Below the pieces are notes generated by a model. It made no database searches, was not told the origin of the DNA, and saw only the letters and a program-made list of their open reading frames with translations. Shown here piece after piece: positions 47,399-55,955 of a stretch of 64,000 bases of DNA. The translations under genes were made by a program, and so were the position numbers. Location of the stretch: positions 2,587,501 through 2,651,500 of the forward strand of contig NZ_CP034683.1 in NCBI RefSeq assembly GCF_003990335.1, written 5' to 3'. The stretch is from Rheinheimera mangrovi. Lineage in GTDB: Bacteria > Pseudomonadota > Gammaproteobacteria > Enterobacterales > Alteromonadaceae. The first letter of the stretch is position 1. Each line of letters begins with the position of its first letter.

Positions 47399-48114
47399 AA
47401 CGCAGCCTCCAGCTCTTCCACAGCCTGTTGATTCACATCAAGCACAAACTCTTTTGGCTGCATGTCGCGGATAAAGCGGCGGATCTGGCAATCTTCTGGT
47501 CGGGGGAACGTGACAACTCCCTGTTTCATAGTGGCATGCCAAAACCGGGTATGCAGTTCATCTACACCCGTTTCATCCGGGTAATCAAAACCATGGAACA
47601 TCAAGCCAAAACCAAGTTCATCAATTCCATCATAAGCCCCGGAGCCAGAGCCAAACTCACAAGGTTCCACATAGCCCTGGCAATCGCGCGTCCCTAAAAA
47701 AATGTCTTGTCTACCACCTTTTTCAAGCATTCGGTTCGCAATACTAAAGTGCTTGCCATCAACACGATCTTTCGCCAAATCAGGCCGACAAGTATTCCAT
47801 TCAAAATGCGCTTCAACCTGATATTCAACTTCATGCAGGAAGGTATAAATAGCCAGACTATTCCCCCCTCCCCAGTTTAGTGGTTTAGTGCCCTTCGTCT
47901 GTGTCCGTAAAGGGTTTATCACTCTGACTCTGTCGACATACCAAGTGATTGTTGGTTTCCAATAGATGGATTTCAGAACTCCCTTTAGCGCTTCATACGT
48001 AGGTAAGTGATATGAGCATTTCTCCCCACCAACCTTTGTGATCGGATCGGTAAATAGCGCATAACGTCCCCATAGACGAAAACTAATGCTGTTTTTCATC
48101 GGTTTTGTCTCCAT
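47395..48114 (-). CDS. cas5c: Type I-C crRNA endoribonuclease Cas5c (Cas5d)
   Basis: The 239-residue protein has the Cas5 RAMP fold: ISFRLWGRYALFTDPITKVGGEKCSYHLPTYEALKGVLKSIYWKPT, then INPLRTQTKGTKPLNWGGGN and a C-terminal MHGFDYPDETG...FWHATMKQGVVTFP. In type I-C it replaces Cas6 as the enzyme that cuts the precursor crRNA and then caps the 5' handle. Catalytic Tyr/Lys/His candidates lie in the N-terminal part. The start at 48114 follows AAGGACGG; it is 17 bases after cas3. Confidence 0.95.
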   Translation of the reverse strand: METKPMKNSISFRLWGRYALFTDPITKVGGEKCSYHLPTYEALKGVLKSIYWKPTITWYVDRVRVINPLRTQTKGTKPLNWGGGNSLAIYTFLHEVEYQVEAHFEWNTCRPDLAKDRVDGKHFSIANRMLEKGGRQDIFLGTRDCQGYVEPCEFGSGSGAYDGIDELGFGLMFHGFDYPDETGVDELHTRFWHATMKQGVVTFPRPEDCQIRRFIRDMQPKEFVLDVNQQAVEELEAAL

Positions 48115-48131
48115 TATTCCGTCCTTTTCAG

Positions 48132-50597
48132 TTAGAAAACTAAGTTGTACTGTTCTGCACAAGCATTCGTGCATATACCAAAATCCTGGCTATAAAATCG
48201 CTCATCGAGATAGAAAATCCCTTCACCTTCGATAACTTCATAAATTGCATTTTGCTGCTGAAGTTGTTCCCATACATTTGGAAACAAATTCACGCTGTAT
48301 TTCTGTAGCCTCCGGAGTAATTGGTAATAGGTGGCCGCATCAAATTTTTTGTTCACCGCACAAAGTTCTTTCAAAAATGTTCGTCCTTCACCATAAGGCA
48401 CAATAAGCGACTGTGTCGGCGCGTCTATTGCCTTAAAGGCTTTTCCGGCTGTCATAAAAGCATGTTGTAATGTGAGCATAGGATTTGCGTTTGGATTTCT
48501 GGCATTCACGCTTAACAGATTCAGCAAATCATTCGGGCCTTCTTCTACCCTAGCTTTTATGGGGTAATTCATCTCATCGCTACGTTCAAAAAAGTAGTAC
48601 TGAAAATACTGCTGCATCACTTCTGGTTTCAGGAAGTCTTTGCCCTTGAATTCATTAAAAATTCGTTTTGTAGCTTCTTGGCCTGCTTTGATATCCGGTA
48701 GTAAATCAATTGTCTCTTTATCCGGATTGATCACATAAACCGTTGATGTCGGATGTTTACCATTACGATTGCAGCGACCAGCAGCCTGAGCCAAAGAATC
48801 TAAACCCGCCAGAAAACGGATCACGGTAGCAAAATCCACATCCACGCCAGCTTCAATAAGTTGAGTACTGATACACAGTACAGGCAAATTGGCATTCAGA
48901 CGCTGCCGTATTTTTGCTAACAATGCCTTACGATGAGCCGGGCATTGTGCTGTGCTTAAGTGAATTAACGCTTCAGCATCCACTTCACCACTTTGCTGTA
49001 AAGACTTAAAAAGTGCCTGGGCCCAGTTTTTGGTATTTACAATAATCAGACAGCTTTGTTTCAGCTTCACTTCGTCAAGTGCAAGCAATGTAATTTCATC
49101 TAATGACCAGCCTAACGGCTTAGTTACGTCGAGGATCTCGACTCTTTTTAGCTCGTCAAACAAATCGGTAACGTCAGGCATTAACTCATTGTCATCGGTT
49201 AAATTCAGTCGGCCTTTTTCCTCATTTTTAACTTTATGCAGCAAAGGCTGAGTTGCAGTACAAAGCACCGCTGTCGTTTTGCAATACGCGGCCAGGTAGT
49301 TCAACGAATTATTAAAAAGATGAATGCAGTTCACAGGTAAAGTCTGAATTTCATCGAAAACGATGACACTATTCGCCAGTTGATGTAAACGCCTTACACC
49401 ACGGGTGCCGCCGCTTAACAATGTTTCAAGAAATTGCACCATAGTCGTCAGCACTATAGGGGCATCCCAATTTTCACCGACTAATTTGCTATGCCAGGTT
49501 TGTTGTTCAGGTTCCAGATTCGAATGATGTTCCAATACCCATGGGCGCGCATCATGATCACGATGAAGTACTTCCCTTATCGCTTCGGCATTTTGCTCAA
49601 TAATTGAAGTGTATGGAATGATGTAAAACACACGGTCAAGCTTATGCTCTTTTGCATGATGCAGCGCATAACGCAAACTGGAATAAGTTTTCCCGCCTCC
49701 TGTCGGCACAGTTAGGCTATAGATCCCCTGCGCATCCACGGCAAGTTTTAAACAATGATCTGAAATTTGCTTACGGATAGAGTCCACGGAATTTCTGCAT
49801 TCCAGTGTTGCTACAAAAGTTTCTACTCGCAGACATGCCTCTGCCCAATCAGGCTTCTGGTGTCTGTATTGGCTATATTCCGGATTCTCAAAATCGGCAC
49901 TATTGACTCTATCCGCGTCTATAAGGCAACTGAACAGGAATTTTGTGTAAAAACCAAGATTGAACGCCCGAGCAACCTCACTGTATCCAGAGGCTTCAGT
50001 TGAATGTTGCTTTAACTTGTTGACGACACTTTTAATAAAATCGAGCGATGTAAATGAAGCAGCTTTAGTCAGAATTTCTGCATCCGCCACCCTTATACAT
50101 TCTTGCAGATGAGTCAGCTCATCCGCTTTGCGGATCCGGCTTAAGAAGCCTGAGCCATTCTCAGAGGGTAAACAGTCAATTAAACCGCTGTGATGAGACG
50201 CGATGCACAAAGCTAAAATTTGTATCGCTGCGATGGCCAGTCTTTGATCTGAAGATCCTTTTTCAGGAAAGCATCGCAGTGCCACTGGCAGCAGTTGCTG
50301 AAAAACCCATTGGGCACCTGCTGATGAGTGGTCGATTTTTCCTTTCAAACTTTTTACGTCAACATCGTCAATGTCAGCATCAAAACTGGATACAGACTGC
50401 TGAATAATGAGTTGCATATAGCCTTGAAAAGCCTGACTAAACTTGCCAAAGTCATGCAATAAACCAAGCAGTAAACCGACATCACTCTGACCAAGTTTAT
50501 TTGCATAAACTGCAGCCAATGCACCAACTTCAATCAAATGTGTTTTGACGCTTTGGTGGCTAATACCATCTTTCGCAGGATGAGCGATGTAGTTCAT
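48132..50597 (-). CDS. cas3: CRISPR-associated helicase-nuclease Cas3
   Basis: The 821-residue protein has an N-terminal HD nuclease domain (LLHDFGKF with H48/D49; HSSAGAQW; ASHHSGLID) and an SF2 helicase: Walker A VPTGGGKTYSSL near 300, DEIQ in VIFDEIQTLP near 415, CTATQPLL, and the motif VI region AAGRCNRNG. It is recruited by Cascade to unwind and degrade target DNA. AAGGAG lies nine bases before the ATG. It is the first cas gene, and a candidate -10 (TATATT) sits at 50616-50621 on this strand. Confidence 0.97.
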   Translation of the reverse strand: MNYIAHPAKDGISHQSVKTHLIEVGALAAVYANKLGQSDVGLLLGLLHDFGKFSQAFQGYMQLIIQQSVSSFDADIDDVDVKSLKGKIDHSSAGAQWVFQQLLPVALRCFPEKGSSDQRLAIAAIQILALCIASHHSGLIDCLPSENGSGFLSRIRKADELTHLQECIRVADAEILTKAASFTSLDFIKSVVNKLKQHSTEASGYSEVARAFNLGFYTKFLFSCLIDADRVNSADFENPEYSQYRHQKPDWAEACLRVETFVATLECRNSVDSIRKQISDHCLKLAVDAQGIYSLTVPTGGGKTYSSLRYALHHAKEHKLDRVFYIIPYTSIIEQNAEAIREVLHRDHDARPWVLEHHSNLEPEQQTWHSKLVGENWDAPIVLTTMVQFLETLLSGGTRGVRRLHQLANSVIVFDEIQTLPVNCIHLFNNSLNYLAAYCKTTAVLCTATQPLLHKVKNEEKGRLNLTDDNELMPDVTDLFDELKRVEILDVTKPLGWSLDEITLLALDEVKLKQSCLIIVNTKNWAQALFKSLQQSGEVDAEALIHLSTAQCPAHRKALLAKIRQRLNANLPVLCISTQLIEAGVDVDFATVIRFLAGLDSLAQAAGRCNRNGKHPTSTVYVINPDKETIDLLPDIKAGQEATKRIFNEFKGKDFLKPEVMQQYFQYYFFERSDEMNYPIKARVEEGPNDLLNLLSVNARNPNANPMLTLQHAFMTAGKAFKAIDAPTQSLIVPYGEGRTFLKELCAVNKKFDAATYYQLLRRLQKYSVNLFPNVWEQLQQQNAIYEVIEGEGIFYLDERFYSQDFGICTNACAEQYNLVF

Positions 50598-50663
50598 TTG
50601 CAGTATCTCCTTTTCAATATAACCACTCTACCCTCTATCCCTGAATTAACAACACTGTACAAA

Positions 50664-50693
50664 AACACCTGTAAACTAACTGTGCAGGTTGTT
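50664..50693. promoter_or_regulatory. Imperfect inverted repeat upstream of cas3
   Basis: AACACCTG and CAGGTTGTT face each other across 13 bases, upstream of the candidate cas3 promoter and just after the WYL gene. CTGT recurs at 50655, 50669 and 50680. It is a plausible operator for the WYL regulator. Confidence 0.4.
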
Positions 50694-50700
50694 GGTAAGC

Positions 50701-51540
50701 TTATGATTTTTCTTCAAATAGCCAGGGTTTTATTTCGTTCAGATTGATTAAAACCAGCTGCTGGGCTTCGGGGCTGATGTTGATGTCGCGGATGTTGACC
50801 TGCATTTCCTGCAGCACGTATTGGGCAAGGCAAGCCCGGGTTTGGAGCTGGAGTTTGCCGTTTTGCATTTGGTAGTCCTGGCGCAACACTTCTTGTTGGG
50901 CTGGGGTTAAACGTGGGTCGGGTTGGAATTCTAGACAAAACTCAGTGGTCCAGCCGGGGTCTAGCTCTGCGCTGATGTTGGTTTTATCCAATAACTCCGG
51001 TACACCACGAAAACGGCTTAAGACAAAGTCACGAAAGCCTTTGGATTTTTCGCAGTACGCCCGTAAATGCCAGCGCAACCCTGCACTGACAAAATGATGC
51101 GGCACAATGATACGGCCTTGCCGATCAGGATTACTGACCGATACATAGTCTACTTCCAACCTGCGTTTTTGCCTTATTGCCCTGACCAAGACCCGAATGA
51201 TTTCTGCGCTTACCTGGCGTTTCGGCAGAGCTAAGGTGGTATAAGGCAAAGCGGTGCTGACGTCGGCAATAGCGTCCTGATGGCTCACCCAATTCAGATA
51301 CTCCACTACATCGCCACAAATGTAGCCGTGCTTAAAATCAGGTTGTGGCAGAAAACCTTTATAACTGGCGTGATAAAGCAGATTTCCAGGTAACAATTGC
51401 TGGTAATAAAGAATATCTTTTTGTGCCTGAGTGCGGCTGATGCCAAACTGGCGGATTAAGTGACTGGTACTGATCCGGCCTTCCCACCAAGCGATCAGTT
51501 CGATAAACCATAATCTTTTGTCCTGATTAATGCTAAGCAC
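50701..51540 (-). CDS. WYL-domain regulator of BrxR/CapW type heading the cas operon
   Basis: The protein of about 280 residues has an N-terminal winged helix (QDKRLWFIELIAWWEGRISTSHLIRQFGISRTQAQKDILYYQ), a WYL domain (LEVDYVSVSNPDRQGRIIVPHHFVSAGLRWHLRAYCEKSKGFRDFVLSRFRGV) and a C-terminal WCX-like extension. This is the BrxR/CapW layout, a family of repressors encoded next to phage-defence systems. It is 103 bases upstream of cas3 on the same strand. There is no early ATG. I prefer GTG 51540 with AGGGA six bases upstream; TTG 51591 is the alternative with no clear ribosome site. Confidence 0.87.
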   Translation of the reverse strand: MLSINQDKRLWFIELIAWWEGRISTSHLIRQFGISRTQAQKDILYYQQLLPGNLLYHASYKGFLPQPDFKHGYICGDVVEYLNWVSHQDAIADVSTALPYTTLALPKRQVSAEIIRVLVRAIRQKRRLEVDYVSVSNPDRQGRIIVPHHFVSAGLRWHLRAYCEKSKGFRDFVLSRFRGVPELLDKTNISAELDPGWTTEFCLEFQPDPRLTPAQQEVLRQDYQMQNGKLQLQTRACLAQYVLQEMQVNIRDINISPEAQQLVLINLNEIKPWLFEEKS

Positions 51541-51629
51541 TTCATGTCCCTGAAATTTTGCTTTGGCACTACCATAGCGTAACAGGGACAAACACTACAA
51601 CGGCTTTGGTAGATTTTATTTCTAAAGCA

Positions 51630-51641
51630 GTCGAATTCGAC
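51630..51641. promoter_or_regulatory. Palindromic candidate operator of the WYL gene
   Basis: GTCGAATTCGAC is a perfect 12-bp palindrome, with a partial repeat GTCGATCCGA at 51651. It overlaps the -35 position of a minus-strand promoter whose -10 would be TAAAAT (51613-51618). Binding here would repress the regulator gene. Confidence 0.5.
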
Positions 51642-51693
51642 GGGTTTGGAGTCGATCCGATAAATTAGGGTAAAGTCTCTTTAACAACCAAAA

Positions 51694-52443
51694 CTAACCC
51701 ATAAAAATCTCATACTCATCAGGTCCTTTCATATAGCCCTCCACTTTCCGGCTTAAAAGCCGCTGGCCTGTTAATGCCGTTTGTACCAGTAGCTTGTTGT
51801 AAGGGCTGGCGTTAGGGTCAGCCAGATACTCGGCACAATCAAACCAGCGGGCGTGCAGAATTTCGCGCGGGTCTGGTTTTGGCTCTGTTTCTTCTGCGGT
51901 TAAACGGCAGACCATATACAAATTAGAAGCACCAAACTGGCCCTGATGGTGATGGCGTAAGCCTAAAAAGCTGTCAAAGCGAGCTGTGACACCTGTTTCT
52001 TCCTGTACTTCACGAATGGCGGCATCGGCTAAATGCTCTTTCGGGTCCACCATACCGCCAGGCAATTTAAAATAGCCTGCTCTGCGGCCCTCCAAAGGTT
52101 TTTCCTGCACCAGCAATACTTTGCCAGAATTGGATAACACCACAGCACCCACCCCAATGCTATGGGTTGCAGCTAAAGGCAAATAGCTGTCGGCCTGCAG
52201 TTTTTTGCAAAGCATTAATTTGTCTGGCATGCAGTGATGAAAGGCAAAACCAAGTTCAACAGCGACGGAAATCAGCTCTGAGCGCGAAGCCGGTAGCTCA
52301 AGCCAAATTAAAGAGTAATGCTGACGCCATGCCTCCACAGATGCAGCTAAACGCCCGGCAAATTCGGCTATCGTGTCAGGCAGTTGTTCCGGTCCAATAA
52401 AGCAACCTTTGTATGGGTTGACTATGGCATCAAATAACTTCAT
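51694..52443 (-). CDS. Nudix hydrolase with N-terminal pre-Nudix domain
   Basis: The protein of about 249 residues has an N-terminal GNAT-like pre-Nudix region (about 1-90; LIWLELPASRSELISVAVELGFAFHHC), as in plant and NUDT6-type enzymes. A Nudix domain follows with the complete box (GGMVDPKEHLADAAIREVQEETGV). It probably hydrolyses a nucleoside diphosphate derivative; the substrate is unknown. AGGGGAG precedes ATG 52443; the longer frame to 52566 runs into repeat sequence. It ends 153 bases before the WYL start and is separately transcribed by spacing. Confidence 0.9.
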   Translation of the reverse strand: MKLFDAIVNPYKGCFIGPEQLPDTIAEFAGRLAASVEAWRQHYSLIWLELPASRSELISVAVELGFAFHHCMPDKLMLCKKLQADSYLPLAATHSIGVGAVVLSNSGKVLLVQEKPLEGRRAGYFKLPGGMVDPKEHLADAAIREVQEETGVTARFDSFLGLRHHHQGQFGASNLYMVCRLTAEETEPKPDPREILHARWFDCAEYLADPNASPYNKLLVQTALTGQRLLSRKVEGYMKGPDEYEIFMG

Positions 52444-52519
52444 TAAACTCCCCTTCGTACTTAAAGCTGCAGCTTTAATGACTTCATATGCGCAGAAACG
52501 AAACGGGCGCCGATAAACG

Positions 52520-52600
52520 ACGCCCCTACATTGAATCCGCGGGTGCCCCGGCCCTTTCATTAACACCGGGGTATCATTAGACGGGCGGGGACAAGCCCCT
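52520..52600 (-). repeat. Dispersed repeat, copy 1
   Basis: The reverse complement of this stretch matches 57773-57860, sharing GGCTTGTCCCC, CCCGTCT, TGATACC, TGTTA and TAATG blocks in order. The two are related members of a mobile or REP-like family. Confidence 0.55.
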
Positions 52601-52780
52601 ATAACATCACCTTGTAATTTGAAACGGGCGGGGACAAGCCCCTATAACATCGCCTTGTAATTTGAAACGGGCGGGGACAAGCCCCTATAACATCACCTTG
52701 TAATTTGAAACGGGCGGGGACAAGCCCTATAACATCGCCTTGTAATTTGAAACGGGCGGGGACAAGCCCCGCCCCTACAG
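52581..52780. repeat. 43-bp tandem repeat, about 4.7 units
   Basis: Units start at 52581, 52624, 52667, 52710 and 52752 with ACGGGCGGGGACAAGCCCC. The fourth is one base short; the fifth lacks the last part. Single bases differ between units (CATCACC and CATCGCC alternate). Each unit holds the GGGG/CCCC inverted repeat. Confidence 0.9.
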
Positions 52781-52808
52781 CCAACATGCGTTAACATGCT
52801 CGAACATT

Positions 52809-54011
52809 TTATCTGAACAATACTTTTTCTTTTTGGAACCAGCTGACACAAAAGGCCAACATGGCTCCTGCGATCACTACTGTCGAACCAAAAATAGCCA
52901 ACAGCATACCTATATCCATAGTGCCTTTAATCAGCTCTTTAATGGCAAGTGCAACGTTGGCAATAGGTAACATAGCCATTGCCCAGGTCAGCTCTACGCC
53001 AGGCATTAACGCCACAATCAGCGGCATAAAGACGATCATGCTCAAAGGGCCAATATAGTTTTGTGCTTCTTTAAAGCTGCGGGCATAGATGGATAATGAC
53101 AGCAATAAAGATGCAAAAATGGCAGACAATGGGATCAGCATCATCAGGATCAGTAACAGATCGGCAACGCCTAAAGTAGACATAGTTTTAGCCACTATAT
53201 CGACCCCCATTAAAGAGCCAATAACATAACCCCAGCCACCAAAGCTACTGACCGTAATAAGTGCAGAGGCTAAGCCTGTGGTCAGTACAGTCAGAAACTT
53301 TCCTAACACAATAGAGGTTCTGCTGATCGGGCATATTAATAAGGTTTCTAAAGTACCGCGCTCCTTTTCACCTGCACCTATATCAACAGCCGGATAAGAG
53401 CAGCCGATTAAGCACAAAGGGATCAGGATGTAAGCAACAAAACCGCCAATTTTTTCACCCAAATTTTCACGGCTTTCGGCGGTATTTACTTTTTCCAGCT
53501 TGACTGGTTGCAACAATGCATCCACTTTTTCGGCACTTACACCTAAGCTATCCAGCTTGGCCAGTTGCAGCTTTTTGCTGTAATCGCGCAGCAACTGATT
53601 GAAGTATTTATCAATCATATCAAGCTGGGACGACATATTGTAAATCACAGTCCATTGGCTTTGCGTCAGATTAGTTACATCGGCACTAAAGTCGTCGGCA
53701 ATGATAATAGCCAAATCAAATTTATCGTCGCGAATAGCTTGTTTCAGTGCTTCCGGTTCGGTCAGATCAGACTCTACCTTTTTGAAATTTTTGTGATAAA
53801 ACAAAGCTTCTGTTAATTCAGGCGCTTTATCTGCATTGATAATGACGTAGCGATGCTCTTCTGCTTCTGCATTCTTCGCTACGTTCGCTACCACTAATCC
53901 CATAATGCCAAACAGCACAGGGAAAACCAGAATCGGCAGTAAAATGACAAAAAACATGGTTTTTTTATCGCGGACTAACTCGGTGAGTTCTTTAAGGTAA
54001 ACTTGCCACAT
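52809..54011 (-). CDS. ABC-2 type transporter permease, NatB-like
   Basis: The 400-residue permease has an N-terminal helix (KTMFFVILLPILVFPVLFGIMGLV), a large extracytoplasmic domain (about 40-180), and a C-terminal cluster of five helices with GEKERGTLETLLICPISRTSIVLGKF. This matches NatB-type Na+ or drug exporters. It follows the ATPase gene with no gap (54012/54011). Its real cargo is unknown. Confidence 0.9.
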   Translation of the reverse strand: MWQVYLKELTELVRDKKTMFFVILLPILVFPVLFGIMGLVVANVAKNAEAEEHRYVIINADKAPELTEALFYHKNFKKVESDLTEPEALKQAIRDDKFDLAIIIADDFSADVTNLTQSQWTVIYNMSSQLDMIDKYFNQLLRDYSKKLQLAKLDSLGVSAEKVDALLQPVKLEKVNTAESRENLGEKIGGFVAYILIPLCLIGCSYPAVDIGAGEKERGTLETLLICPISRTSIVLGKFLTVLTTGLASALITVSSFGGWGYVIGSLMGVDIVAKTMSTLGVADLLLILMMLIPLSAIFASLLLSLSIYARSFKEAQNYIGPLSMIVFMPLIVALMPGVELTWAMAMLPIANVALAIKELIKGTMDIGMLLAIFGSTVVIAGAMLAFCVSWFQKEKVLFR

Positions 54012-54812
54012 TTAGTTGTACTCCCTGTTGTGCCCTGCCTGATTAATCACATTCATAAATGACTGGCGTAGATCACCGTCAGCACTTAACGCTTTAAATG
54101 CATCAAAGCTGTCGGAAAACGCGCTGATGCCTTTGTCTATCACCACAACCCGATCACACAAAGACGCGACTTCATCCAAATGATGGGTAGAAAAAATAAC
54201 AGGTGTGCCCTGCTGTTTTAACGAGCGGATAAAATCCAGTACCGTCTGGGTGGTCATAATATCCAGGCCGGTAGTAGGTTCGTCTAATATAACCACTTTG
54301 GGTGAATGCACCACAGCGCGCGCTATGGCGGTTTTTTGCTTCATACCACTGGACATGGCATCGGCTTTACGGTTAGCAAAATCGTGCATATTCAGCAGGG
54401 TGAATAGTTCTTCAATCCGTTGTTTTAATGCGGTTTCGCTCATCCCATGCAAACGGGCAAAATATGCAATGTTTTCATAAGCAGTGAGGCGGCCATATAA
54501 GCCAGTGCTGCTGGATAAAAAACCGATTTTTTTACGGGCCTGCACAGGTTGCTTTAACACATCCACGCCTTCAATCAACACAGAACCAGAATCTGGCTGT
54601 AAGGCAGTCGATAAAATACGTAAAGTGGTGGTTTTACCTGCACCATTCGGGCCCAATAAACCTAATACTTCGCCTGAGCCACAATCAAAGCTGACGTTGC
54701 GTACCGAATGGAAAGCGTCTTTGCTATAGCGCACATCTTGTTTTTCACTGTCCGACAACTTTTGGCCACGACTAATGGCAAAAGATTTAGCCAGCGCGTC
54801 GATTTTTATCAT
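54012..54812 (-). CDS. ABC transporter ATP-binding protein, NatA-like
   Basis: This 266-residue ATPase has Walker A GPNGAGKTTT, the Q-loop in GFLSSSTGLYGRLTA, signature MSSGMKQKTAIARAVVHSP (MSSGMKQ in place of LSGGQ, common in NatA), Walker B VVILDEPTTGLD and the H-loop FSTHHLDE. It powers the permease encoded immediately downstream. Confidence 0.94.
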   Translation of the reverse strand: MIKIDALAKSFAISRGQKLSDSEKQDVRYSKDAFHSVRNVSFDCGSGEVLGLLGPNGAGKTTTLRILSTALQPDSGSVLIEGVDVLKQPVQARKKIGFLSSSTGLYGRLTAYENIAYFARLHGMSETALKQRIEELFTLLNMHDFANRKADAMSSGMKQKTAIARAVVHSPKVVILDEPTTGLDIMTTQTVLDFIRSLKQQGTPVIFSTHHLDEVASLCDRVVVIDKGISAFSDSFDAFKALSADGDLRQSFMNVINQAGHNREYN

Positions 54813-54838
54813 TGATAGTTCCCTTTGTTATTCTTCTG

Positions 54839-55666
54839 TTAAGTCGTATGCCGTTTCGGTCTGAAATAACTGGTATCAGCATAAAAGGCCAGATCCTGAG
54901 CCTGTTGATGCCAGCCCGGTACTCCCAGTAATGGCAGTGGACTAAGCTGTTGATTATCAAGCAGCAGCTCTGCTTGCACAAGCTGAGCTGCTAATAAGTT
55001 ATCAACAAAATCGTAACCTTCTGTGTCTGGACAGGTCAAGCCTGAGGGCAATTCAATACACCATAATTTTGCGGTTAAACCAATAAAAGGCCTGGTTGCC
55101 ATTTCATAGTTCGCATGGCCAAAAATAATAGGATTTAGCTCAGCCCATAGGTTTTTATGCTGATAAAAAGCGTCGGTCCATTGGTGATCACGCAATAAAT
55201 CCAACATAAATCGCTGCGAAGGCTGGATACAAAGCAACACGCCACATTCATCTAATAAGGTGAGCTTATGCCTAATTTTGCTGCGTTCTTTAGTGCCAAA
55301 CTGTTGAATTTGTGCCATATGCAGCTGATTCATTACCCGCTTGCTTTTGGGGAATAAACACCAAATCAAGGCGCCAAATAAGTCATGCCAGTTGTCTGCA
55401 CGCATAGGTATTTGCCGGGTTTGCCAAATAAAGTCTTCGTAATAACGACCATCTGCATCTAGCACTGAGCTGTCAACAAAGCTCCAGTCCTGTAGCTCAG
55501 TGCGCTGATGCAACCAGGCTGTCAGCAGCTCTGGCGACGGGAAATGGCGTTGTTGTGCTAACGGAAATTGTGCAGCCAAAGCGCTGAATACACCGGGCTG
55601 TAAAAATAGCTCTGGTTGCCAGGCTGTGGGTGCCATGAATCTGGAGTTTACGCTGCTTTTTTGCAT
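54839..55666 (-). CDS. DUF3025 domain protein
   Basis: The protein of about 275 residues contains the DUF3025 core (RYYEDFIWQTRQIPMRADNWHDLFGALIWCLFPKSKRVMNQLH; FGHANYEMATRPFIGLTAKLWCIEL). No catalytic function is known for the family. The start is uncertain: ATG 55666 and ATG 55636 (MAPTAWQPELFLQP) are both possible and neither has a strong ribosome site. It lies 26 bases upstream of the NatA-like gene and may share its transcript. Confidence 0.82.
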   Translation of the reverse strand: MQKSSVNSRFMAPTAWQPELFLQPGVFSALAAQFPLAQQRHFPSPELLTAWLHQRTELQDWSFVDSSVLDADGRYYEDFIWQTRQIPMRADNWHDLFGALIWCLFPKSKRVMNQLHMAQIQQFGTKERSKIRHKLTLLDECGVLLCIQPSQRFMLDLLRDHQWTDAFYQHKNLWAELNPIIFGHANYEMATRPFIGLTAKLWCIELPSGLTCPDTEGYDFVDNLLAAQLVQAELLLDNQQLSPLPLLGVPGWHQQAQDLAFYADTSYFRPKRHTT

Positions 55667-55814
55667 GAATAAGAAAAAACCGTCTGTTGTGCTGAAACCA
55701 TACTTTGTCAATTACCTGCAAAAAACCTCTTGCAATTTTCCTGTAAGCTGGCAAATTCAAAGAGTACGTATAGACGTACATACTGCCAAAATGAAATGTA
55801 TCCGTCGTAGTAGA

Positions 55815-55927
55815 CGCCGCAGCTTTGTTGCCTGCGTTCGCCGCCCCAACCACATAGTCCTTCTATGTCCATGGGGACTCGTTCGCTGGTCGCCGCACTG
55901 CAACGCCAACTACTTAGGGTACCGATC
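55815..55927 (+). repeat. ERIC-like imperfect palindrome, copy upstream of asnB
   Basis: This about 110-bp stretch aligns along its length with 57638-57746. It has GCCGCAGCTTTGTTG at one end, a central CCCC...CATAG...CTATG...GGGG hairpin, and CTACTTAGGGTA at the other end. Confidence 0.75.
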
Positions 55928-55955
55928 TGGATTAATTAATTAGAGGTTACTCATC

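Noticed and set aside
52599..52787. Frame encoding repeated GLVPARFKLQGDVI
   Set aside because: It is a translation of the 43-bp tandem repeat, with no ribosome site or family.
55626..55943. 105-codon frame upstream of asnB
   Set aside because: It overlaps the DUF3025 start and the ERIC-like repeat and resembles nothing.
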